Of a stretch of 64,000 nt of DNA, positions 1 to 11,064 are shown in pieces (the stretch's first letter is position 1; every line of letters begins with the position of its first letter). The notes beneath the pieces were generated by a model. That model ran no database searches. It had not been told where the DNA came from and saw only the letters and a program-made list of their open reading frames with translations. A program made the position numbers and the translations under genes. This DNA is from Nemertoderma westbladi (Eukaryota > Xenacoelomorpha > Nemertodermatida > Nemertodermatidae). The stretch covers positions 1 to 64,000 of the forward strand of contig JAUCBJ010007098.1 in NCBI GenBank assembly GCA_032718475.1, in the 5' to 3' direction.

Positions 1-2120
1 GCATGTAATCCTTCAGACCTAACAGGTTGACACAATGTTACAGGGGGTATTGGTAGGCCCTTTTGTATATTGACTAATTTGTCGCGTTCTAGCGCGATAC
101 TTTGCTGCACTTCTTGCAACTCTGCTCTACCTTCCCTCACTGTTCCCTTAAGTTGGTGGACAGTCTCCTGCATCTGTCCCAGCAGGAGATTCATCCCACG
201 CCGTCCCTCTTCCACCCACTCAACCGCCGAAGCGGGAGTCGCCAACATAGTAGCGGGCTGACGCGGGACGACGGGAGACAAATTTTTAATTTCTCTCTCT
301 GCTATCTGGACGGGGATATTCTCTTGGACTGTTCCACCGGGTACAGGCAGTGTAGTACTATGTAAAGGGAATTTAGAGTTAAGCTCTGGAAGTACAGGGG
401 TCTCTAACACAGAAGTGACTTTGGGAACGACAGGCCTAATTATCTCAGGCTCATCAACTATTGTAGAGAGTCTTTGGACCTTAATACTTTGGGCTGTAGG
501 TTCTATACTACTCAAGTCTGTGCTAGCTAGCTGTCTTCTAACAGCTGGGGGCAAATCAGGCAATTTGCGACGGTAAGAGGTTTTTCTACGCCTACTTAGA
601 TGAGATCTATTTCCCCCGCCTTCAGGATCGGTAGTATCGCCTTCCTCCGAGGATGTGTATCCCTGGCGCTTGGGAGTAGATTTTCTCATCATCTGCATTT
701 GATTAGCAGTAAACTGTTTATTTATACTGTCTTGCGTCTCTTGCAGATTTTCCAACTCCAGTTGGATAGTCTCCTCAGAAGCTCTCCGTTCTGCTTCTGC
801 CACTGCTGCTTTTCTTTCGGCTTCTGCCTTTGCTTCTGCTTCTGCTTCTGCCGCCTTTCTTTCGGCTTCTGCTTTTGCTTCTGCCGACTTTCTTTCGGCT
901 TCTGCTTTTGCCGCCTCTGCTGCTGCCACCTTTCTTTTCTCTATCCATTCTTTCTTTACTTGTTCTTCTCGGACTCTAGTGAGGCGGAGTTTTTCATCAC
1001 ATTCAGCTTGGTTTGCAGCTAACATTTCGGCATCGATTGAGTCCAACACAAGCTTAGTTCCTTCACTATTAGGGGAAAGTCCAGACAGCCGTCTCCTCAA
1101 CTCTTCGTCTCCTAGGAATCGCTGATAGTCGGACAAATAAATGTCGATAGCGTCTCTAGTTCGCGGTTCCTCGGCGGCCTCTTCGCTTTTCGCTTGAGAA
1201 AGGGTGACATCAGTTGGTTCGGTGACATCAGTTGGTTCTTCATAGGTTGATCTCTCAGCCAGCTGGGATTTCCACTGGGCCGTTTCCTGGACTTTGAGAT
1301 CTACCCGATGTAACCAAGTTTTGACAGCAACCTGCAGCGACGTGTCTTGTCTTCTTTTGGAAGTTTCCTCAAAGGCTGAGAGGATTAGTCGTATGCGTAG
1401 GGTTCTTTCGCGTATTTGATATAGTAACTCTTCCTGCTCTTGAGGTCCTTGAGGTTGTCGAAACAGTTGTTCTTCCAATCGGTCCAAGGAGCCGAAGAAT
1501 CCCTGCACATATCCTGATGCCGACCTCTTCCAAACAGCTGGATCCATTGTATCTTGTGCCACTCCCATCCTGTGTATATCTTCCCAAGTAGCCTCGGACA
1601 GGTCCAACGGGAGTCCGAGTCCGGGAAAGTTCCATTGTGATTCAACAATAGATATCAATTCTTCCCTGGCGTATCCCGCGTAATTATCTTGGGTCGCTCG
1701 CTTATTCTTCGCCCAGTCGGCTTGATGTTCCTCCACCGCAATGAATATAGTAGTTAGCACTGCAGCAGGAAGAGTAAGAAGGGGGTCCGAGTAGACTGTA
1801 TCAGCCATCTGCACTCCATGTTCGGGAGTCAGCTCTACAGTATCCGAACTGCTGGAGCTATCGGGTCGCTGGGAAGTAGGTTCTTGACCAAGATGTTGCT
1901 GCGATAGGACAACTGCCTCTTGGTCCCGTTTTACCTGTGCCCGAGTGCCTATGATGGACCTATGGTGGACTAGCCTAGGGTCTGATACTACTGGAGGGAT
2001 GACCTTTTTTACAGTAGGAGGTGAGCCGAACTCCTTTCTTATTCGCTCCACACTCCTATCTGAATCACAAATAGTTGTATCGATCAGACTGTCTGACAGG
2101 TTTTGCTGAGTGTCAGACAT
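1..2120 (-). CDS. Large partial ORF, coiled-coil protein of unknown function (Gag-like?)
   Basis: I read this frame codon by codon. It starts at the ATG complementary to 2118-2120 and has no stop to the left edge, giving about 706 codons with the C-terminus missing. An in-frame stop lies just upstream (2127-2129) and the start has A at -3. The N-terminal part is Ser/Asp-rich. A middle part with scattered Trp and helical character (around residues 140-290) precedes a long Ala/Glu/Lys coiled coil (about residues 370-470, coded by 950-700). A basic Arg/Lys cluster (about 500-525) and a Pro/Val-rich stretch follow, then another predicted helix near the edge. I recognise no enzyme motif and see no CCHC knuckle in the visible part. 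The region upstream of the start (2121-2735) is AT-rich with tandem repeats, and a possible LTR start lies at 2734. A retroelement Gag or polyprotein is therefore plausible, but an unknown host gene is equally possible. I am confident in the ORF and not in its function. Confidence 0.75.
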   Translation of the reverse strand, partial: MSDTQQNLSDSLIDTTICDSDRSVERIRKEFGSPPTVKKVIPPVVSDPRLVHHRSIIGTRAQVKRDQEAVVLSQQHLGQEPTSQRPDSSSSSDTVELTPEHGVQMADTVYSDPLLTLPAAVLTTIFIAVEEHQADWAKNKRATQDNYAGYAREELISIVESQWNFPGLGLPLDLSEATWEDIHRMGVAQDTMDPAVWKRSASGYVQGFFGSLDRLEEQLFRQPQGPQEQEELLYQIRERTLRIRLILSAFEETSKRRQDTSLQVAVKTWLHRVDLKVQETAQWKSQLAERSTYEEPTDVTEPTDVTLSQAKSEEAAEEPRTRDAIDIYLSDYQRFLGDEELRRRLSGLSPNSEGTKLVLDSIDAEMLAANQAECDEKLRLTRVREEQVKKEWIEKRKVAAAEAAKAEAERKSAEAKAEAERKAAEAEAEAKAEAERKAAVAEAERRASEETIQLELENLQETQDSINKQFTANQMQMMRKSTPKRQGYTSSEEGDTTDPEGGGNRSHLSRRRKTSYRRKLPDLPPAVRRQLASTDLSSIEPTAQSIKVQRLSTIVDEPEIIRPVVPKVTSVLETPVLPELNSKFPLHSTTLPVPGGTVQENIPVQIAEREIKNLSPVVPRQPATMLATPASAVEWVEEGRRGMNLLLGQMQETVHQLKGTVREGRAELQEVQQSIALERDKLVNIQKGLPIPPVTLCQPVRSEGLH

Positions 2121-2254
2121 GTTTAGTTATACAGTTGAATGTCTACTACTATAGTTTCAGTTAAAGCAAGTCTAGTAATTCAGTATGACCGCAAGCCTAG
2201 CGATTTATTACCGGTACCGTTACTCGGTGTAACGTGATATATACACAATATATT

Positions 2255-2490
2255 AGAATACCGGTATGCTTATAATATATAAGTATTATTACAGACTAGA
2301 TTTGTCACAGAGTACCGGTATATAATTTTAGCACAAATATATATATATATATAGTAGGCCTATAATGAATACCGGTATACAGCTTACACTTACAGCATGT
2401 AAGTATAATTATGAACTAGAATTAATTACAGAGTACCGGTATGATTTCAGCTCAAATTTATAGAGATAAATATAATAAGCCTATAGTGAG
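2255..2490. repeat. Two-copy tandem duplication, ~118-bp unit, with ACCGGT palindromes
   Basis: Two diverged direct copies stand side by side just upstream of the minus-strand ORF. Each opens with GAATACCGGTAT and has GAGTACCGGTAT in the middle. Each ends in a TAGGCCTATA or AAGCCTATAG word. A third unit begins at about 2491. The AT-rich interior of the first copy contains an (AT)n stretch near 2338-2353. The copies are clearly related but have many substitutions, so the duplication is not recent. Confidence 0.7.
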
Positions 2491-3428
2491 TACCGGTATG
2501 TCAATTATTTTAGAATAATTGAATCTCTGAATATTTTAGGGCTACTTGGTTACTTTAACTTACTTTATTACCGTTATTTAAGCAGTAGTCCAACTGATAG
2601 TGAGACCTAGTTGTCGTATGGCAGGCCTACTATTTATAAATCGTTTGAGTTGATTTATAATATATTATATACCCGTTTAAAATGGGTTGTGTCAATATTT
2701 GAAATAAATGTTATTATTTCTGGGGGTCCCTACACAGAAGCTGTGCGCTCTCAGTGAAGTGCTATTTATTGGACACTAAAACTGATAATTCTAATTTACC
2801 TAAGTTACTTAATACTACAAATTACTTACGATACGGGTGAGATTAATTCTCTAATTAAACACAACAAAATATTACGTACGAAACTTTTTAGGGTAATTTT
2901 ACAGGAAGTCTACAAACCAGCCTAACAAAGGGTTAGAATTCTGGTTATTACAACGGACAGGGTACTACGGTATTTGAAATAATAAGTAGTAAATATATTG
3001 TACTGTCCAGATAGGAAAATACCACCGCCTGACGACCTATAACCGTATCGCTATAGGTACTACGTTATGTATCACGGATTGTTCCTACCCAGAAGCTAAT
3101 AGAGCTAACGAATGTGCCTATCAACCACTTTACAACACAAATATACTGCCTACACTAATTACTTCGGAAAGCACTGTACACTAAACCCTAAATTAGGTAC
3201 AAGTACCGGTATAACAAATAATCAGTAGTTAAATATACTTGAACAGTTAAAAGAACCACGGCATCTGCTGGAGTGACCGAAGCACAAAATCTCCAGTCTT
3301 TACCTACGCCGAGCAGCCCTGATGTAGTACCGGGGTTAATTTAACTATAACGGTATGTATAACAAGCACAATTACTGTAGGAATAAACTTGGGGACATGA
3401 ATGTTGCGAATAATCGCATAAACTCTGA
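2491..3428. other. AT-rich non-coding stretch, no gene seen
   Basis: There is no convincing coding frame. On the minus strand the word TGTAGGGACCCCCA (2734-2721) has the look of an LTR 5' end, and a TATA-like AT run lies just inside it (about 2675-2650). Degenerate fragments resembling the 287-bp repeat to the right occur near 2900-3010 and 3170-3300. No partner LTR can be seen inside the window. Confidence 0.4.
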
Positions 3429-4000
3429 ATAATAAATATTACGCTACCCGTACAGAATACTCAAACAAATACAAACCAAACGCTGGCAGACTACTATCAA
3501 GCCTAAACAAACTACAGTATGTGCAGATTCTGAAACTGTTAGTTAGTATGCGTTCTAACACGGTAGTACGACTTACTCTTTAAGAGGGGATTGACCTTAC
3601 CGCTTATGGCTGCCCCAACTTACTAACGGCACTTTATCAGACCAACTCTACACACGCAGCAATCCCTTCAGACCTAAAAATAGCTAGACAACAATCCAGC
3701 CTACAAATATTTGAGTAATAACTATTACGGTACCTGAACAGACCACACAAACAAACACAGGCTAAAACACTGGCAGACTACGATCAAGCCTAAATAAACT
3801 ACAGTATATGCAGACTCTGAAACTGTTAGTTAGTATGCGTTCTAACACGGTAGTACGACTTATTCTTTAAGAGGGGATTGACCTTACCGCATATGGCTGC
3901 CCCAACTTACTAACGGCACTTTATCAGACAAACTCTACACACGCCGTAATCTCTCCAAACTCAACAACAGTCAGACAGCAGCTCAGCCTACAATTATCTG
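3429..4000. repeat. Two-copy tandem duplication, 287-bp period
   Basis: The word TGAAACTGTT at 3531-3540 recurs at 3818-3827, fixing a period of 287 bp. The flanking ~140 bp of the two copies are nearly identical, including the segment with CACGGTAGTACGACTTA. Outer parts have diverged more. The beginning of a third, decayed copy is visible near 3960-4015. It has no coding potential. Confidence 0.85.
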
Positions 4001-5504
4001 AACAATCTGAGCAGGGTCACACGCCTTCTGCTCAATATTAGCCTACTAGGAAATAAAACCGACAGAAATAGACCTAAGTAAAATCCCAATAAAAACCAGG
4101 CGTCCCCGATTTAATATCGAGACCTACCGGTATACAATAATCAAAATCGAATAATACTAAATGTACTTGTACAGCAGTACCGGTACCGGTGATGACAGTT
4201 AGGCCTACTGACCTACAGAAGCACCGGTTCAGTTTTACCAGTCACTACGGTATTTTGCAACCTTATTGCCTACTGCAATAAGATTATAAACTGTTACTGT
4301 TCGCGCTTTTGAAGACCTTTAGCAGTTTAACCCGCCAAAATTTATATGTCTTTTAGTTAATTAAAACACCTTTAGCATACGACAATATTTTATGCTAATA
4401 CGCAAAACATTAGCCGAAGGCAGCCCATGCGCGATCATTCACCCGATGGATCTACACCCGGGAGGCTGAATTCGGTTGCTTAAATTGTATTATTGCAGTG
4501 TAAGGTTGCAGTGTATACCTACTGTATTATTCGATAGATCGTTAATAATTAATCTCTGACAGATATTATTGGCTTTCGGGAAATATTAACAGTTCCTTTA
4601 GGACGTGGCGCTTTATCTATTTAAACAGAACTAAGACTTATACTAAAACGCAACGATACCGCTTATGATTAAAGTATAAAGCGTATTCTTTAGGAAATAC
4701 TTTGTTACCAATCACAATCATACACACTATTCTGCCGACCGTCAGTATATTTGATCACACATAAAGAGAGCAGCAATTGACTCACGTAGGGTCTGCTAAA
4801 TAACATTGGATTCAATACACACCACATTAATATAAATCGCAATTGTTATGTATAGCCGGTCTCTCTAACCTGTAGTGTATCAAGAAAATTGGGAATTTGG
4901 GTGATTTATCCGTATTATCCAAAGAGCAATATTTCCATCAACAAATAGGTACAATTAATAACTGACAGTAAATAACAGTACAAACAATATGATTAATAGG
5001 TAGGTTGATTGATTAGATTGATCGGTAGGTTAGGTAACAGTTTATACTTTCGATAATTTAAGCAGTTTTACTAGAGTTCTTCCCAAAAAGCCGGTGTTAT
5101 GGCGAAAATGGGAACATAACAACAGAATCATATAAAATCATATGACTACTACCACTATACGAGTATACCAAAAACTCTTATTCCACGAAGCCCCGTTCAA
5201 CACAGAGGATGAGCATGAGATAGGAAATTCAGTTCAGTAGCGCTGGGATAGGTCGAAATCAACGCCTACGCAAATTCTATTGGCCGACACGGACAGCAGG
5301 GCTATAGGCTACCTCCCTAAACTAGTTGGCCGATTAAACTGAGCCCAGATATCTCCGTACAGCACATCAGCCAATAAGCTGGTAGCTTGCACTATTTTAG
5401 TTATAAATCCCTTTGAGAGTATTCTAGCGACCGGGGGGGAACTGGCCAGCAAAGGCAAACGTATCAGTTATCCCACAAAAGCTTTTACAATGGTCATCAT
5501 CAAG
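4001..5504. other. AT-rich non-coding stretch, nothing recognised
   Basis: I see no coding frame, RNA gene or complete mobile element. A short GATTGATTAGATTGATCGG run occurs near 5004-5024. It fills the space between the 287-bp duplication and the inverted satellite. Confidence 0.4.
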
Positions 5505-5934
5505 TGCTCAAAATTTCGGTAGGTGCTAAAATGTACAACGAGCAACAATGACCAACAACGAGCAACAATGAGCAACAACAAGCAACAACGAGCACCAACT
5601 AGCAACAATGAGCACCAATGAGCAACAACGAGCAACAATGAGCAACAACGAGCAATAATAAAGTACAACAATGAGCAACAACGAGCAACAATGAGCAACA
5701 ACGAGCAACACTGAGCAACAACGAGCAACAATGAGCAACAATGAGCAAAAACGAGCAACAACGACCAATAATAAAGTACAACAATGAGCAACAACGAACA
5801 ACAATGAGCAACAACGAGCAACAATGAGCAACAACGAGCAACAGTGAGCAACAATGAGCAACAACGAGCAATAATAAAGTACAACAACGAGCAACAATGA
5901 GCAACAACGAACAACAATGAGCAACAATGGGCAA
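5505..5934 (-). repeat. Left arm of inverted satellite: 10-bp unit array (minus orientation)
   Basis: About 40 copies of a 10-bp unit, alternately GAGCAACAAT and GAGCAACAAC, run from about 5534 to 5934. They are interspersed with AATAATAAAGTACAACAA spacers. The unique-looking outer flank (5505-5533, containing AAAATTTCGGTAGGTGCTAAAA) reappears in reverse complement at the far end of the right arm (7512-7535). The two arrays are thus arms of one inverted repeat. Long apparent ORFs rich in Cys/Ser/Leu here are artefacts of a repeat without stop codons. Confidence 0.9.
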
Positions 5935-6039
5935 TATTATATTATATTATATTATAATAATATTATATAACATATTATTATTATACAATCATATTATTTA
6001 GTTACGTTAATTTTTAAGAAGATATTTTAGGGCGTGTTT
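5935..6039. other. AT-rich spacer between inverted satellite arms
   Basis: The spacer is about 100 bp of ATATT-type sequence separating the two oppositely oriented arrays. It would form the loop if the arms paired. Confidence 0.7.
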
Positions 6040-7545
6040 ATTACGTTGTTGTTCGTTGTTGCTCATTGTTGCTCATTATAGCTCATTGTTGTTCGTTGTT
6101 GCTCGTTGTTGCTCATTGTTGCTCGGTTGCTTATTTTTGCTCGTTGTTGTACGTTGTTGCTCAATATTGTTCGTTGTTGCTCATTGTTGCTCATTCTTGC
6201 TCATTGTTGCTCATAGTCTGATAGTTGCTCATTGATGCTCGTTGTTGCTCATTTTTACTCATTTTTACTCGCTGTTGTACATTATTATTGCTCGTTGTTG
6301 CTCATAGTCTGATACAGTAGTTGCTCATTGTTGCTCGTTGTTGCTCATTGTTGTTCGTTGTTGCTCATTGTTGCTCGTTGTTGTACTTTATTATTGGTCG
6401 TTGTTGCTTATTGTTGTTCGTTGTTGCTCATTGTTGTTCGCTGTTGCTCATTGTTGCTCATTGTTGCTCGTGGTTGCTCGTTGTTGCTCATTGTTGCTCA
6501 TTGTTGTTCAATGTTGTTCGTTGTTGCCTGTTGTTGCTCATTGTTGTTCGTTGTTGCTCGTTGTTGTACTTTATTATTGCTCGTTTGTTGCTCGTTGTTG
6601 CTCATTGTTGCTCACTGTTGCTCGTTGTTGCTCATTGTTGCTCACTGTTGGTCATTGTTACTCGTTGTTGCACTTTATTATTGCTCGTTGTTTCTCGTTG
6701 TTGTTCATTGTTGCTCATTGTTGCTCGTTGTTGCTCATTGTTGCTCATTGTTGCTCGTGGTTGCTCGTTGTTGCTCATTGTTGCTCATTGTTGTTCAATG
6801 TTGCTCGTTGTTGCTCATTGTTGTTCGTTGTTGCTCGTTGTTGTACTTTATTATTGCTCGTTTGTTGCTCGTTGTTGCTCATTGTTGCTCACTGTTGCTC
6901 GTTGTTGCTCATTGTTGCTCATTGTTGGTCATTGTTACTCGTTGTTGCACTTTATTATTGTTCGTTGTTTCTCGTTGTTGTTCATTGTGGCTCATTGTTG
7001 CTCGTTGTTGCTCATTGTTGCTCAGTTGTTCGCTCGTTGTTGCTCATTGCTGTTCGTTGTTGCTCGTTGTTGTACTTTATTATTGCTCGTTTGTTGCTCG
7101 TTGTTGCTCATTGTTGCTCACTGTTGCTCGTTGTTGCTCATTGTTGCTCATTGTTGGTCATTGTTACTCGTTGTTGCACTTTATTATTTCTCGTTGTTTC
7201 TCGTTGTTGTTCATTGTTGCTCATTGTTGGTCGTTGTTGCTCATTGTTGCTCGTTGTTGCTCATTGCTGCTCACTGTTGCTCGTTGTTGCTCATTGTTGG
7301 TCGTTGTTGCTCATTGTTGCTCGTTGTTGCTCATTGCTGCTCACTGTTGCTCGTTGTTGCTCATTGTTGCTCGTTGTTGCTCATTGTTGGTCATTGTTAC
7401 TCGTTGTTGCACTTTATTATTGCTCGTTGTTTCTCGTTGTTGTTCATTGTTGCTCATTGTTGGTCGTTGTTGCTCATTGTTGCTCGTTGTTGGTCATTGT
7501 TGCTCGTTGTGCATTTTAGTACCTACCCAAAATTTCACCATTTGT
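6040..7545 (+). repeat. Right arm of inverted satellite: 10-bp unit array with higher-order repeats
   Basis: Roughly 145 copies of the 10-bp unit GTTGTTGCTC / ATTGTTGCTC, the reverse complement of the left arm. A longer block carrying TTGTACTTTATTATTGCTCG and a nearby TTGCACTTTATTATT variant recurs near 6564, 6839 and 7071. The array has therefore grown by copying units of about 230-275 bp. The end flank (7512-7535) mirrors that of the left arm. Very long ORFs in all three plus frames are repeat artefacts. Confidence 0.9.
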
Positions 7546-7834
7546 GCAGAATGGTATACTAAAAAGCTAAACGGACCCTTTGACCAGAATTTAGATAAAA
7601 AATGCTCATTATTTAAAATACGAATTTTGTGGGATAGGTCTAAAAGAGGACAATTATTATTATTATTTGAATTCATCGGGCCAAGGCCCATTGTACTCAC
7701 ACCTATTTAATGGCACACATAATAATATTAAGTAAGTTCACACATTAGATCAATCAGGAGAAAATATTAATTCTAGAACAGCACGAAAGTTATTCATTCT
7801 GTTGGCAACAAAAAACGCATTAGCATCTTCCGTT
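7546..7834. other. Non-coding stretch between satellite and LINE
   Basis: AT-rich sequence with no feature I can support. Its first ~50 bp show weak inverted similarity to the sequence left of 5505, so the inverted element may extend slightly into it. Confidence 0.35.
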
Positions 7835-10060
7835 CTAGAATAATTGAAAGGTAAACGAAACGCGGTATTTATATGCCACTTTGAGTTGCCTTAGGCACTC
7901 AATACGGAAAATAACCCAAAGAGGGCAGCAATATAAATTATAACAAAAAGATTTAAAGAGGAGCACCTTAATAGGAAGAGAACACTTAGACAAATTTCTG
8001 GCAAAGAAGATTACCACGGCAATATAAGGAAGATTTAACACGATTAATATCACTCTCATCTGAGAGATCACATCTAATAATATGACCTAAATACGATACA
8101 TTTGACACACAATTTAAGATCTTACCGTTCAAGTACACATCTGCTGCACGCCTAAGTTTATATGGCAAAAAATAAACACAATATGATTTCAAAGGATTAA
8201 ATATAATATCAAATGCAACTCCATATTCTTCACAGACCGAGTTATACTTGGAGAGGAGAAATAAGAGATATATCATCCGCATAAAATAAATGATTTATCT
8301 TTTTACCTGAAGTTGAAACCCGGCAACCCACTGCACAACTATTTAATCTTTGGCTTAGGCCATTGACATAAATATCAAATAATAACGGCGAGGACCAAAC
8401 CAAATGGCCTTTTTGAATTAATGAAGTCATGAGCCATTTTCTCCGCTTTGAGAACGCTAGCCGCACGCTTACAATTTCTCAGAGCCAGTTTGAATTGCGC
8501 CGAAGTTTTACGTTTTACCTCCCAAATTATCCCAGATTTATGTCTACCCTCATCCCGCCATACCCGATAGGCCTCCAACGACGCAATATGTTTCTCTTTT
8601 ACAAATTCATTCCAGCCAGGTACTCATTCCAGCCAGGAACTCATTCCAGCCAGGTACTCATTCCAGCCAGGTACTTATTCCAGCCAAGTACTCATTCCAG
8701 CCAGGTACTTATTCCAGCCAAGTACTCATTCCAGCCAGGTACTCATTCCAGCCAGGTACTCATTCCAGCCAGGTACTCATTCCAGCCAGGTACTCACTCC
8801 AGCCAGGTACTCATTCCAGCCAGGTACTCATTCCAGCCAGGTACTCATTCCAGCCAGGTACTCATTCCAGCCAGGTACTCATTCCAGCCAGGTACTCATT
8901 CCAGCCAGGTACACATTCCAGCCAGGTACTCATTCCAGCCAGGTACTCATTCCAGCCAGGTACACATTCCAGCCAGGTACTCATTCCATGCAGGTACTCA
9001 TTCCAGCCAGGTACTCATTCCAGCCAGGTACTCATTCCAGCCAGGTACTCATTCCAGCCAGGTACTCATTCCAGCCAGGTACTCATTCCAGCCAGGTACT
9101 CATTCCAGCCAGGTACTCATTCCAGCCAGGTACTCATTCCAGCCAGGTACTCATTCCAGCCAGGTACTCATTCCAGCCAGGTACTCATTCCAGCCAGGTA
9201 CTCATTCCAGCCAGGTACTCATTCCAGCCAGGTACTCATTCCAGCCAGGTACAAGGTTATGTATGACCTGTGCCAGTGCCCTTTGAACGGGGAATGACAA
9301 CAGTATTTGTACAAATTCTTAAAACTTCAATAACTTGATTATACTGTAATAACAATTTAGATCAGACCTATGTTTAGGATTACTACAATGAACATCTGAG
9401 CAAATAATACCATTAAGGTAGGTTAATAATATTGCTTAATTTGGAAGAGACAAGAAACTCGTAACTAAAAATATGAGATTCTTTGGCTTTAGACCAGTTG
9501 GCAGAGTTATTACAACTTCTTACATTATTTGAATAGTGAGATGACTACAACCGGAATATATTGGTACTGTCAATGATTATCACTGGAAAAATCATATAAA
9601 ATTTCAAGTTCGCTTATTTTACTACTAAAATAATCAGAACAAATAACACGATCAAGCCATGAAACAGATCCATGAGCTTGAATAATATAAGAAAAACTGT
9701 CCACAAAAAATTAATTTTAACATGACAAAATTAAATGTCAAAATTAATTCCGAAACAAATTCGAATTTTTCATTTAATAGTTATTCCATGGGGCCGGCGA
9801 TTATCAAAATCAATCAGCGAAACACTTGAAACCATGAATTTTCGCCATAAGACAACCAATCCTCCGCGAGGACGGACGATTAACGGGCCTGCAGCTAACT
9901 CTACAGTGGCAACACCGTTCCCATAGAAATCAGGATGTAAGGCTTTTAATAAAGATAAGTTTTGCTTGGTTAACCACGTCTCCTGTAAAAAAAACTACAT
10001 CGTGTTGTCCACAAATATTACGAATTATTTCAATTCTATTATTAATACCGAAAGTTATCC
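7835..10060 (-). pseudogene. Decayed non-LTR retrotransposon (APE endonuclease + reverse transcriptase)
   Basis: Read on the minus strand, fragments of one LINE ORF2 follow in order. An endonuclease N-terminal part with LQETWL is coded at 9971-9989 and is followed by HPDF and GGL..LW. The endonuclease C-terminal part with SWLDRV lies near 9647-9665. A linker containing PGWNEF abuts the minisatellite at 8609-9251. Then come WRDEGRHKSG and ALRNCKR, an abrupt join near 8395-8415, RT motifs SPLLF (8381-8394) and YADD (8273-8284), and a C-terminal segment with FNPLKS, YLGH and CPLW down to 7835. The element is dead. It has several frameshifts and stops, one frameshift next to the endonuclease start and one just after YADD, and the finger and early palm region of the RT is deleted at the join. 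Family-level similarity is to RTE/jockey-like LINEs of marine invertebrates. The exact clade is not determined. Confidence 0.85.
8609..9251 (+). repeat. 17-bp minisatellite, ~38 copies, inside the LINE
   Basis: The unit ATTCCAGCCAGGTACTC is repeated with very few variants (CTTATT, ACACAT and one GCAGG replacement). On the minus strand the unit reads through the codons for PGWNE of the surrounding LINE linker, which is intact on both sides. The array therefore arose from LINE coding sequence. The unit contains no stop in any frame, so a 285-residue plus-strand open frame appears here and is not a gene. Confidence 0.95.
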
Positions 10061-10155
10061 GAATATTACCGAATAATACCGAATATTATCTAAAATTACC
10101 GAAAGCTAACGAAAGCTACCGAAAGTTCTATGCGAAAGCTATCGAAAAGATTAAA
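10045..10155. repeat. Degenerate simple repeat (ACCGAAAGCTA / ACCGAATATT)
   Basis: Ten or so loosely repeated words of the form ACCGAA(A/T)... run from about 10045 to 10155, immediately beyond the endonuclease end of the LINE remnant. Copies vary in length and sequence. Confidence 0.6.
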
Positions 10156-11064
10156 GCAGCCGGGCGAAAGCTATCCATTTATTGATAGGGCTGTACGGGG
10201 CACATTTCGCACTTTCAGCGTCCGATATCATTCATAAATAAAAAAATATGGGCAGATGGGCTCTAATTCAAATAATTGCCCTTTAATTCAAAATAAAACT
10301 TCGCGAAATATACATTCTCTGATACAGTACAGGCACTAAGCAGCTAAGGGTTGTTGTACTAAAAGTCTGACAGTGCTACGCTAGGTTATTGCAGTTGCAG
10401 TAGGCCCTACTATTTGAAATATATTAACCTGTTGTTAACGGTAACTATTTAAAAGGTAGGTTACAGTATATGTACTAAACAGCTAAAGTTCTGAAGTTAG
10501 TTTAGTAGTTCTGTAGTTAGATAGACCTAATTTATTTATTATCATCATTCTGTCTTACTGTCTTATGTCATTTACAACACAGCATGTTAAACACAGCACT
10601 GCAGCACGTTCCTCATTCTGTCATTGTGCCCATGTTTCCATTTTCAAATATTCCTGTCAGCCTGTTGGCCGGTTCAACACAACTACAGCTGCACAGTGCA
10701 CATAGTGCTGTAGTGTAGTAGGCCTACAGCAATTATACTGCTGTACTGGCTGACTGAAGTGCTGAAGTGGTACCAGACTGCCAGACGGAGACGGCCAACC
10801 AGCCAACGGCAGACCCTATTGAAAAGTTTTGCATGTACGCCGAATACGTACGGCGCAGCATTTCAAATAGGCCTATGTTGGGAGCATATTTATAATTTCG
10901 GGATTTATAATTTCTTAAATTTTATTACGTTACATGTCAGCATGCTGGCATGTGTTGTGAAAGAGCATCGCTGTAGAAATGTTTGTTTTGAACGTAATTT
11001 CAAATTCCAAAATCCATCACAAATAGAAAAAGTTAATTGCTATACCATACAGCCATATTGCTGT
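10156..11064. other. Non-coding stretch; weak 144-aa plus frame not supported
   Basis: No gene is supported. A plus-strand open frame of 144 codons (10759-11193) has no recognisable domain, has an AT-rich composition like the flanks, and runs into a dispersed repeat at 11065. I treat it as chance. Confidence 0.4.

Noticed and set aside
5468..7710. Six or more long ORFs (up to 460 codons) of Cys/Leu/Ser/Val repeats on both strands
   Set aside because: They are translations of the 10-bp satellite, whose unit lacks stop codons in any frame. The period is not a multiple of three, and overlapping frames are equally open.
8429..9286. 285-codon plus-strand frame of a 17-residue repeat
   Set aside because: It is the 17-bp minisatellite read three units at a time. 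The real coding history is the LINE on the other strand.
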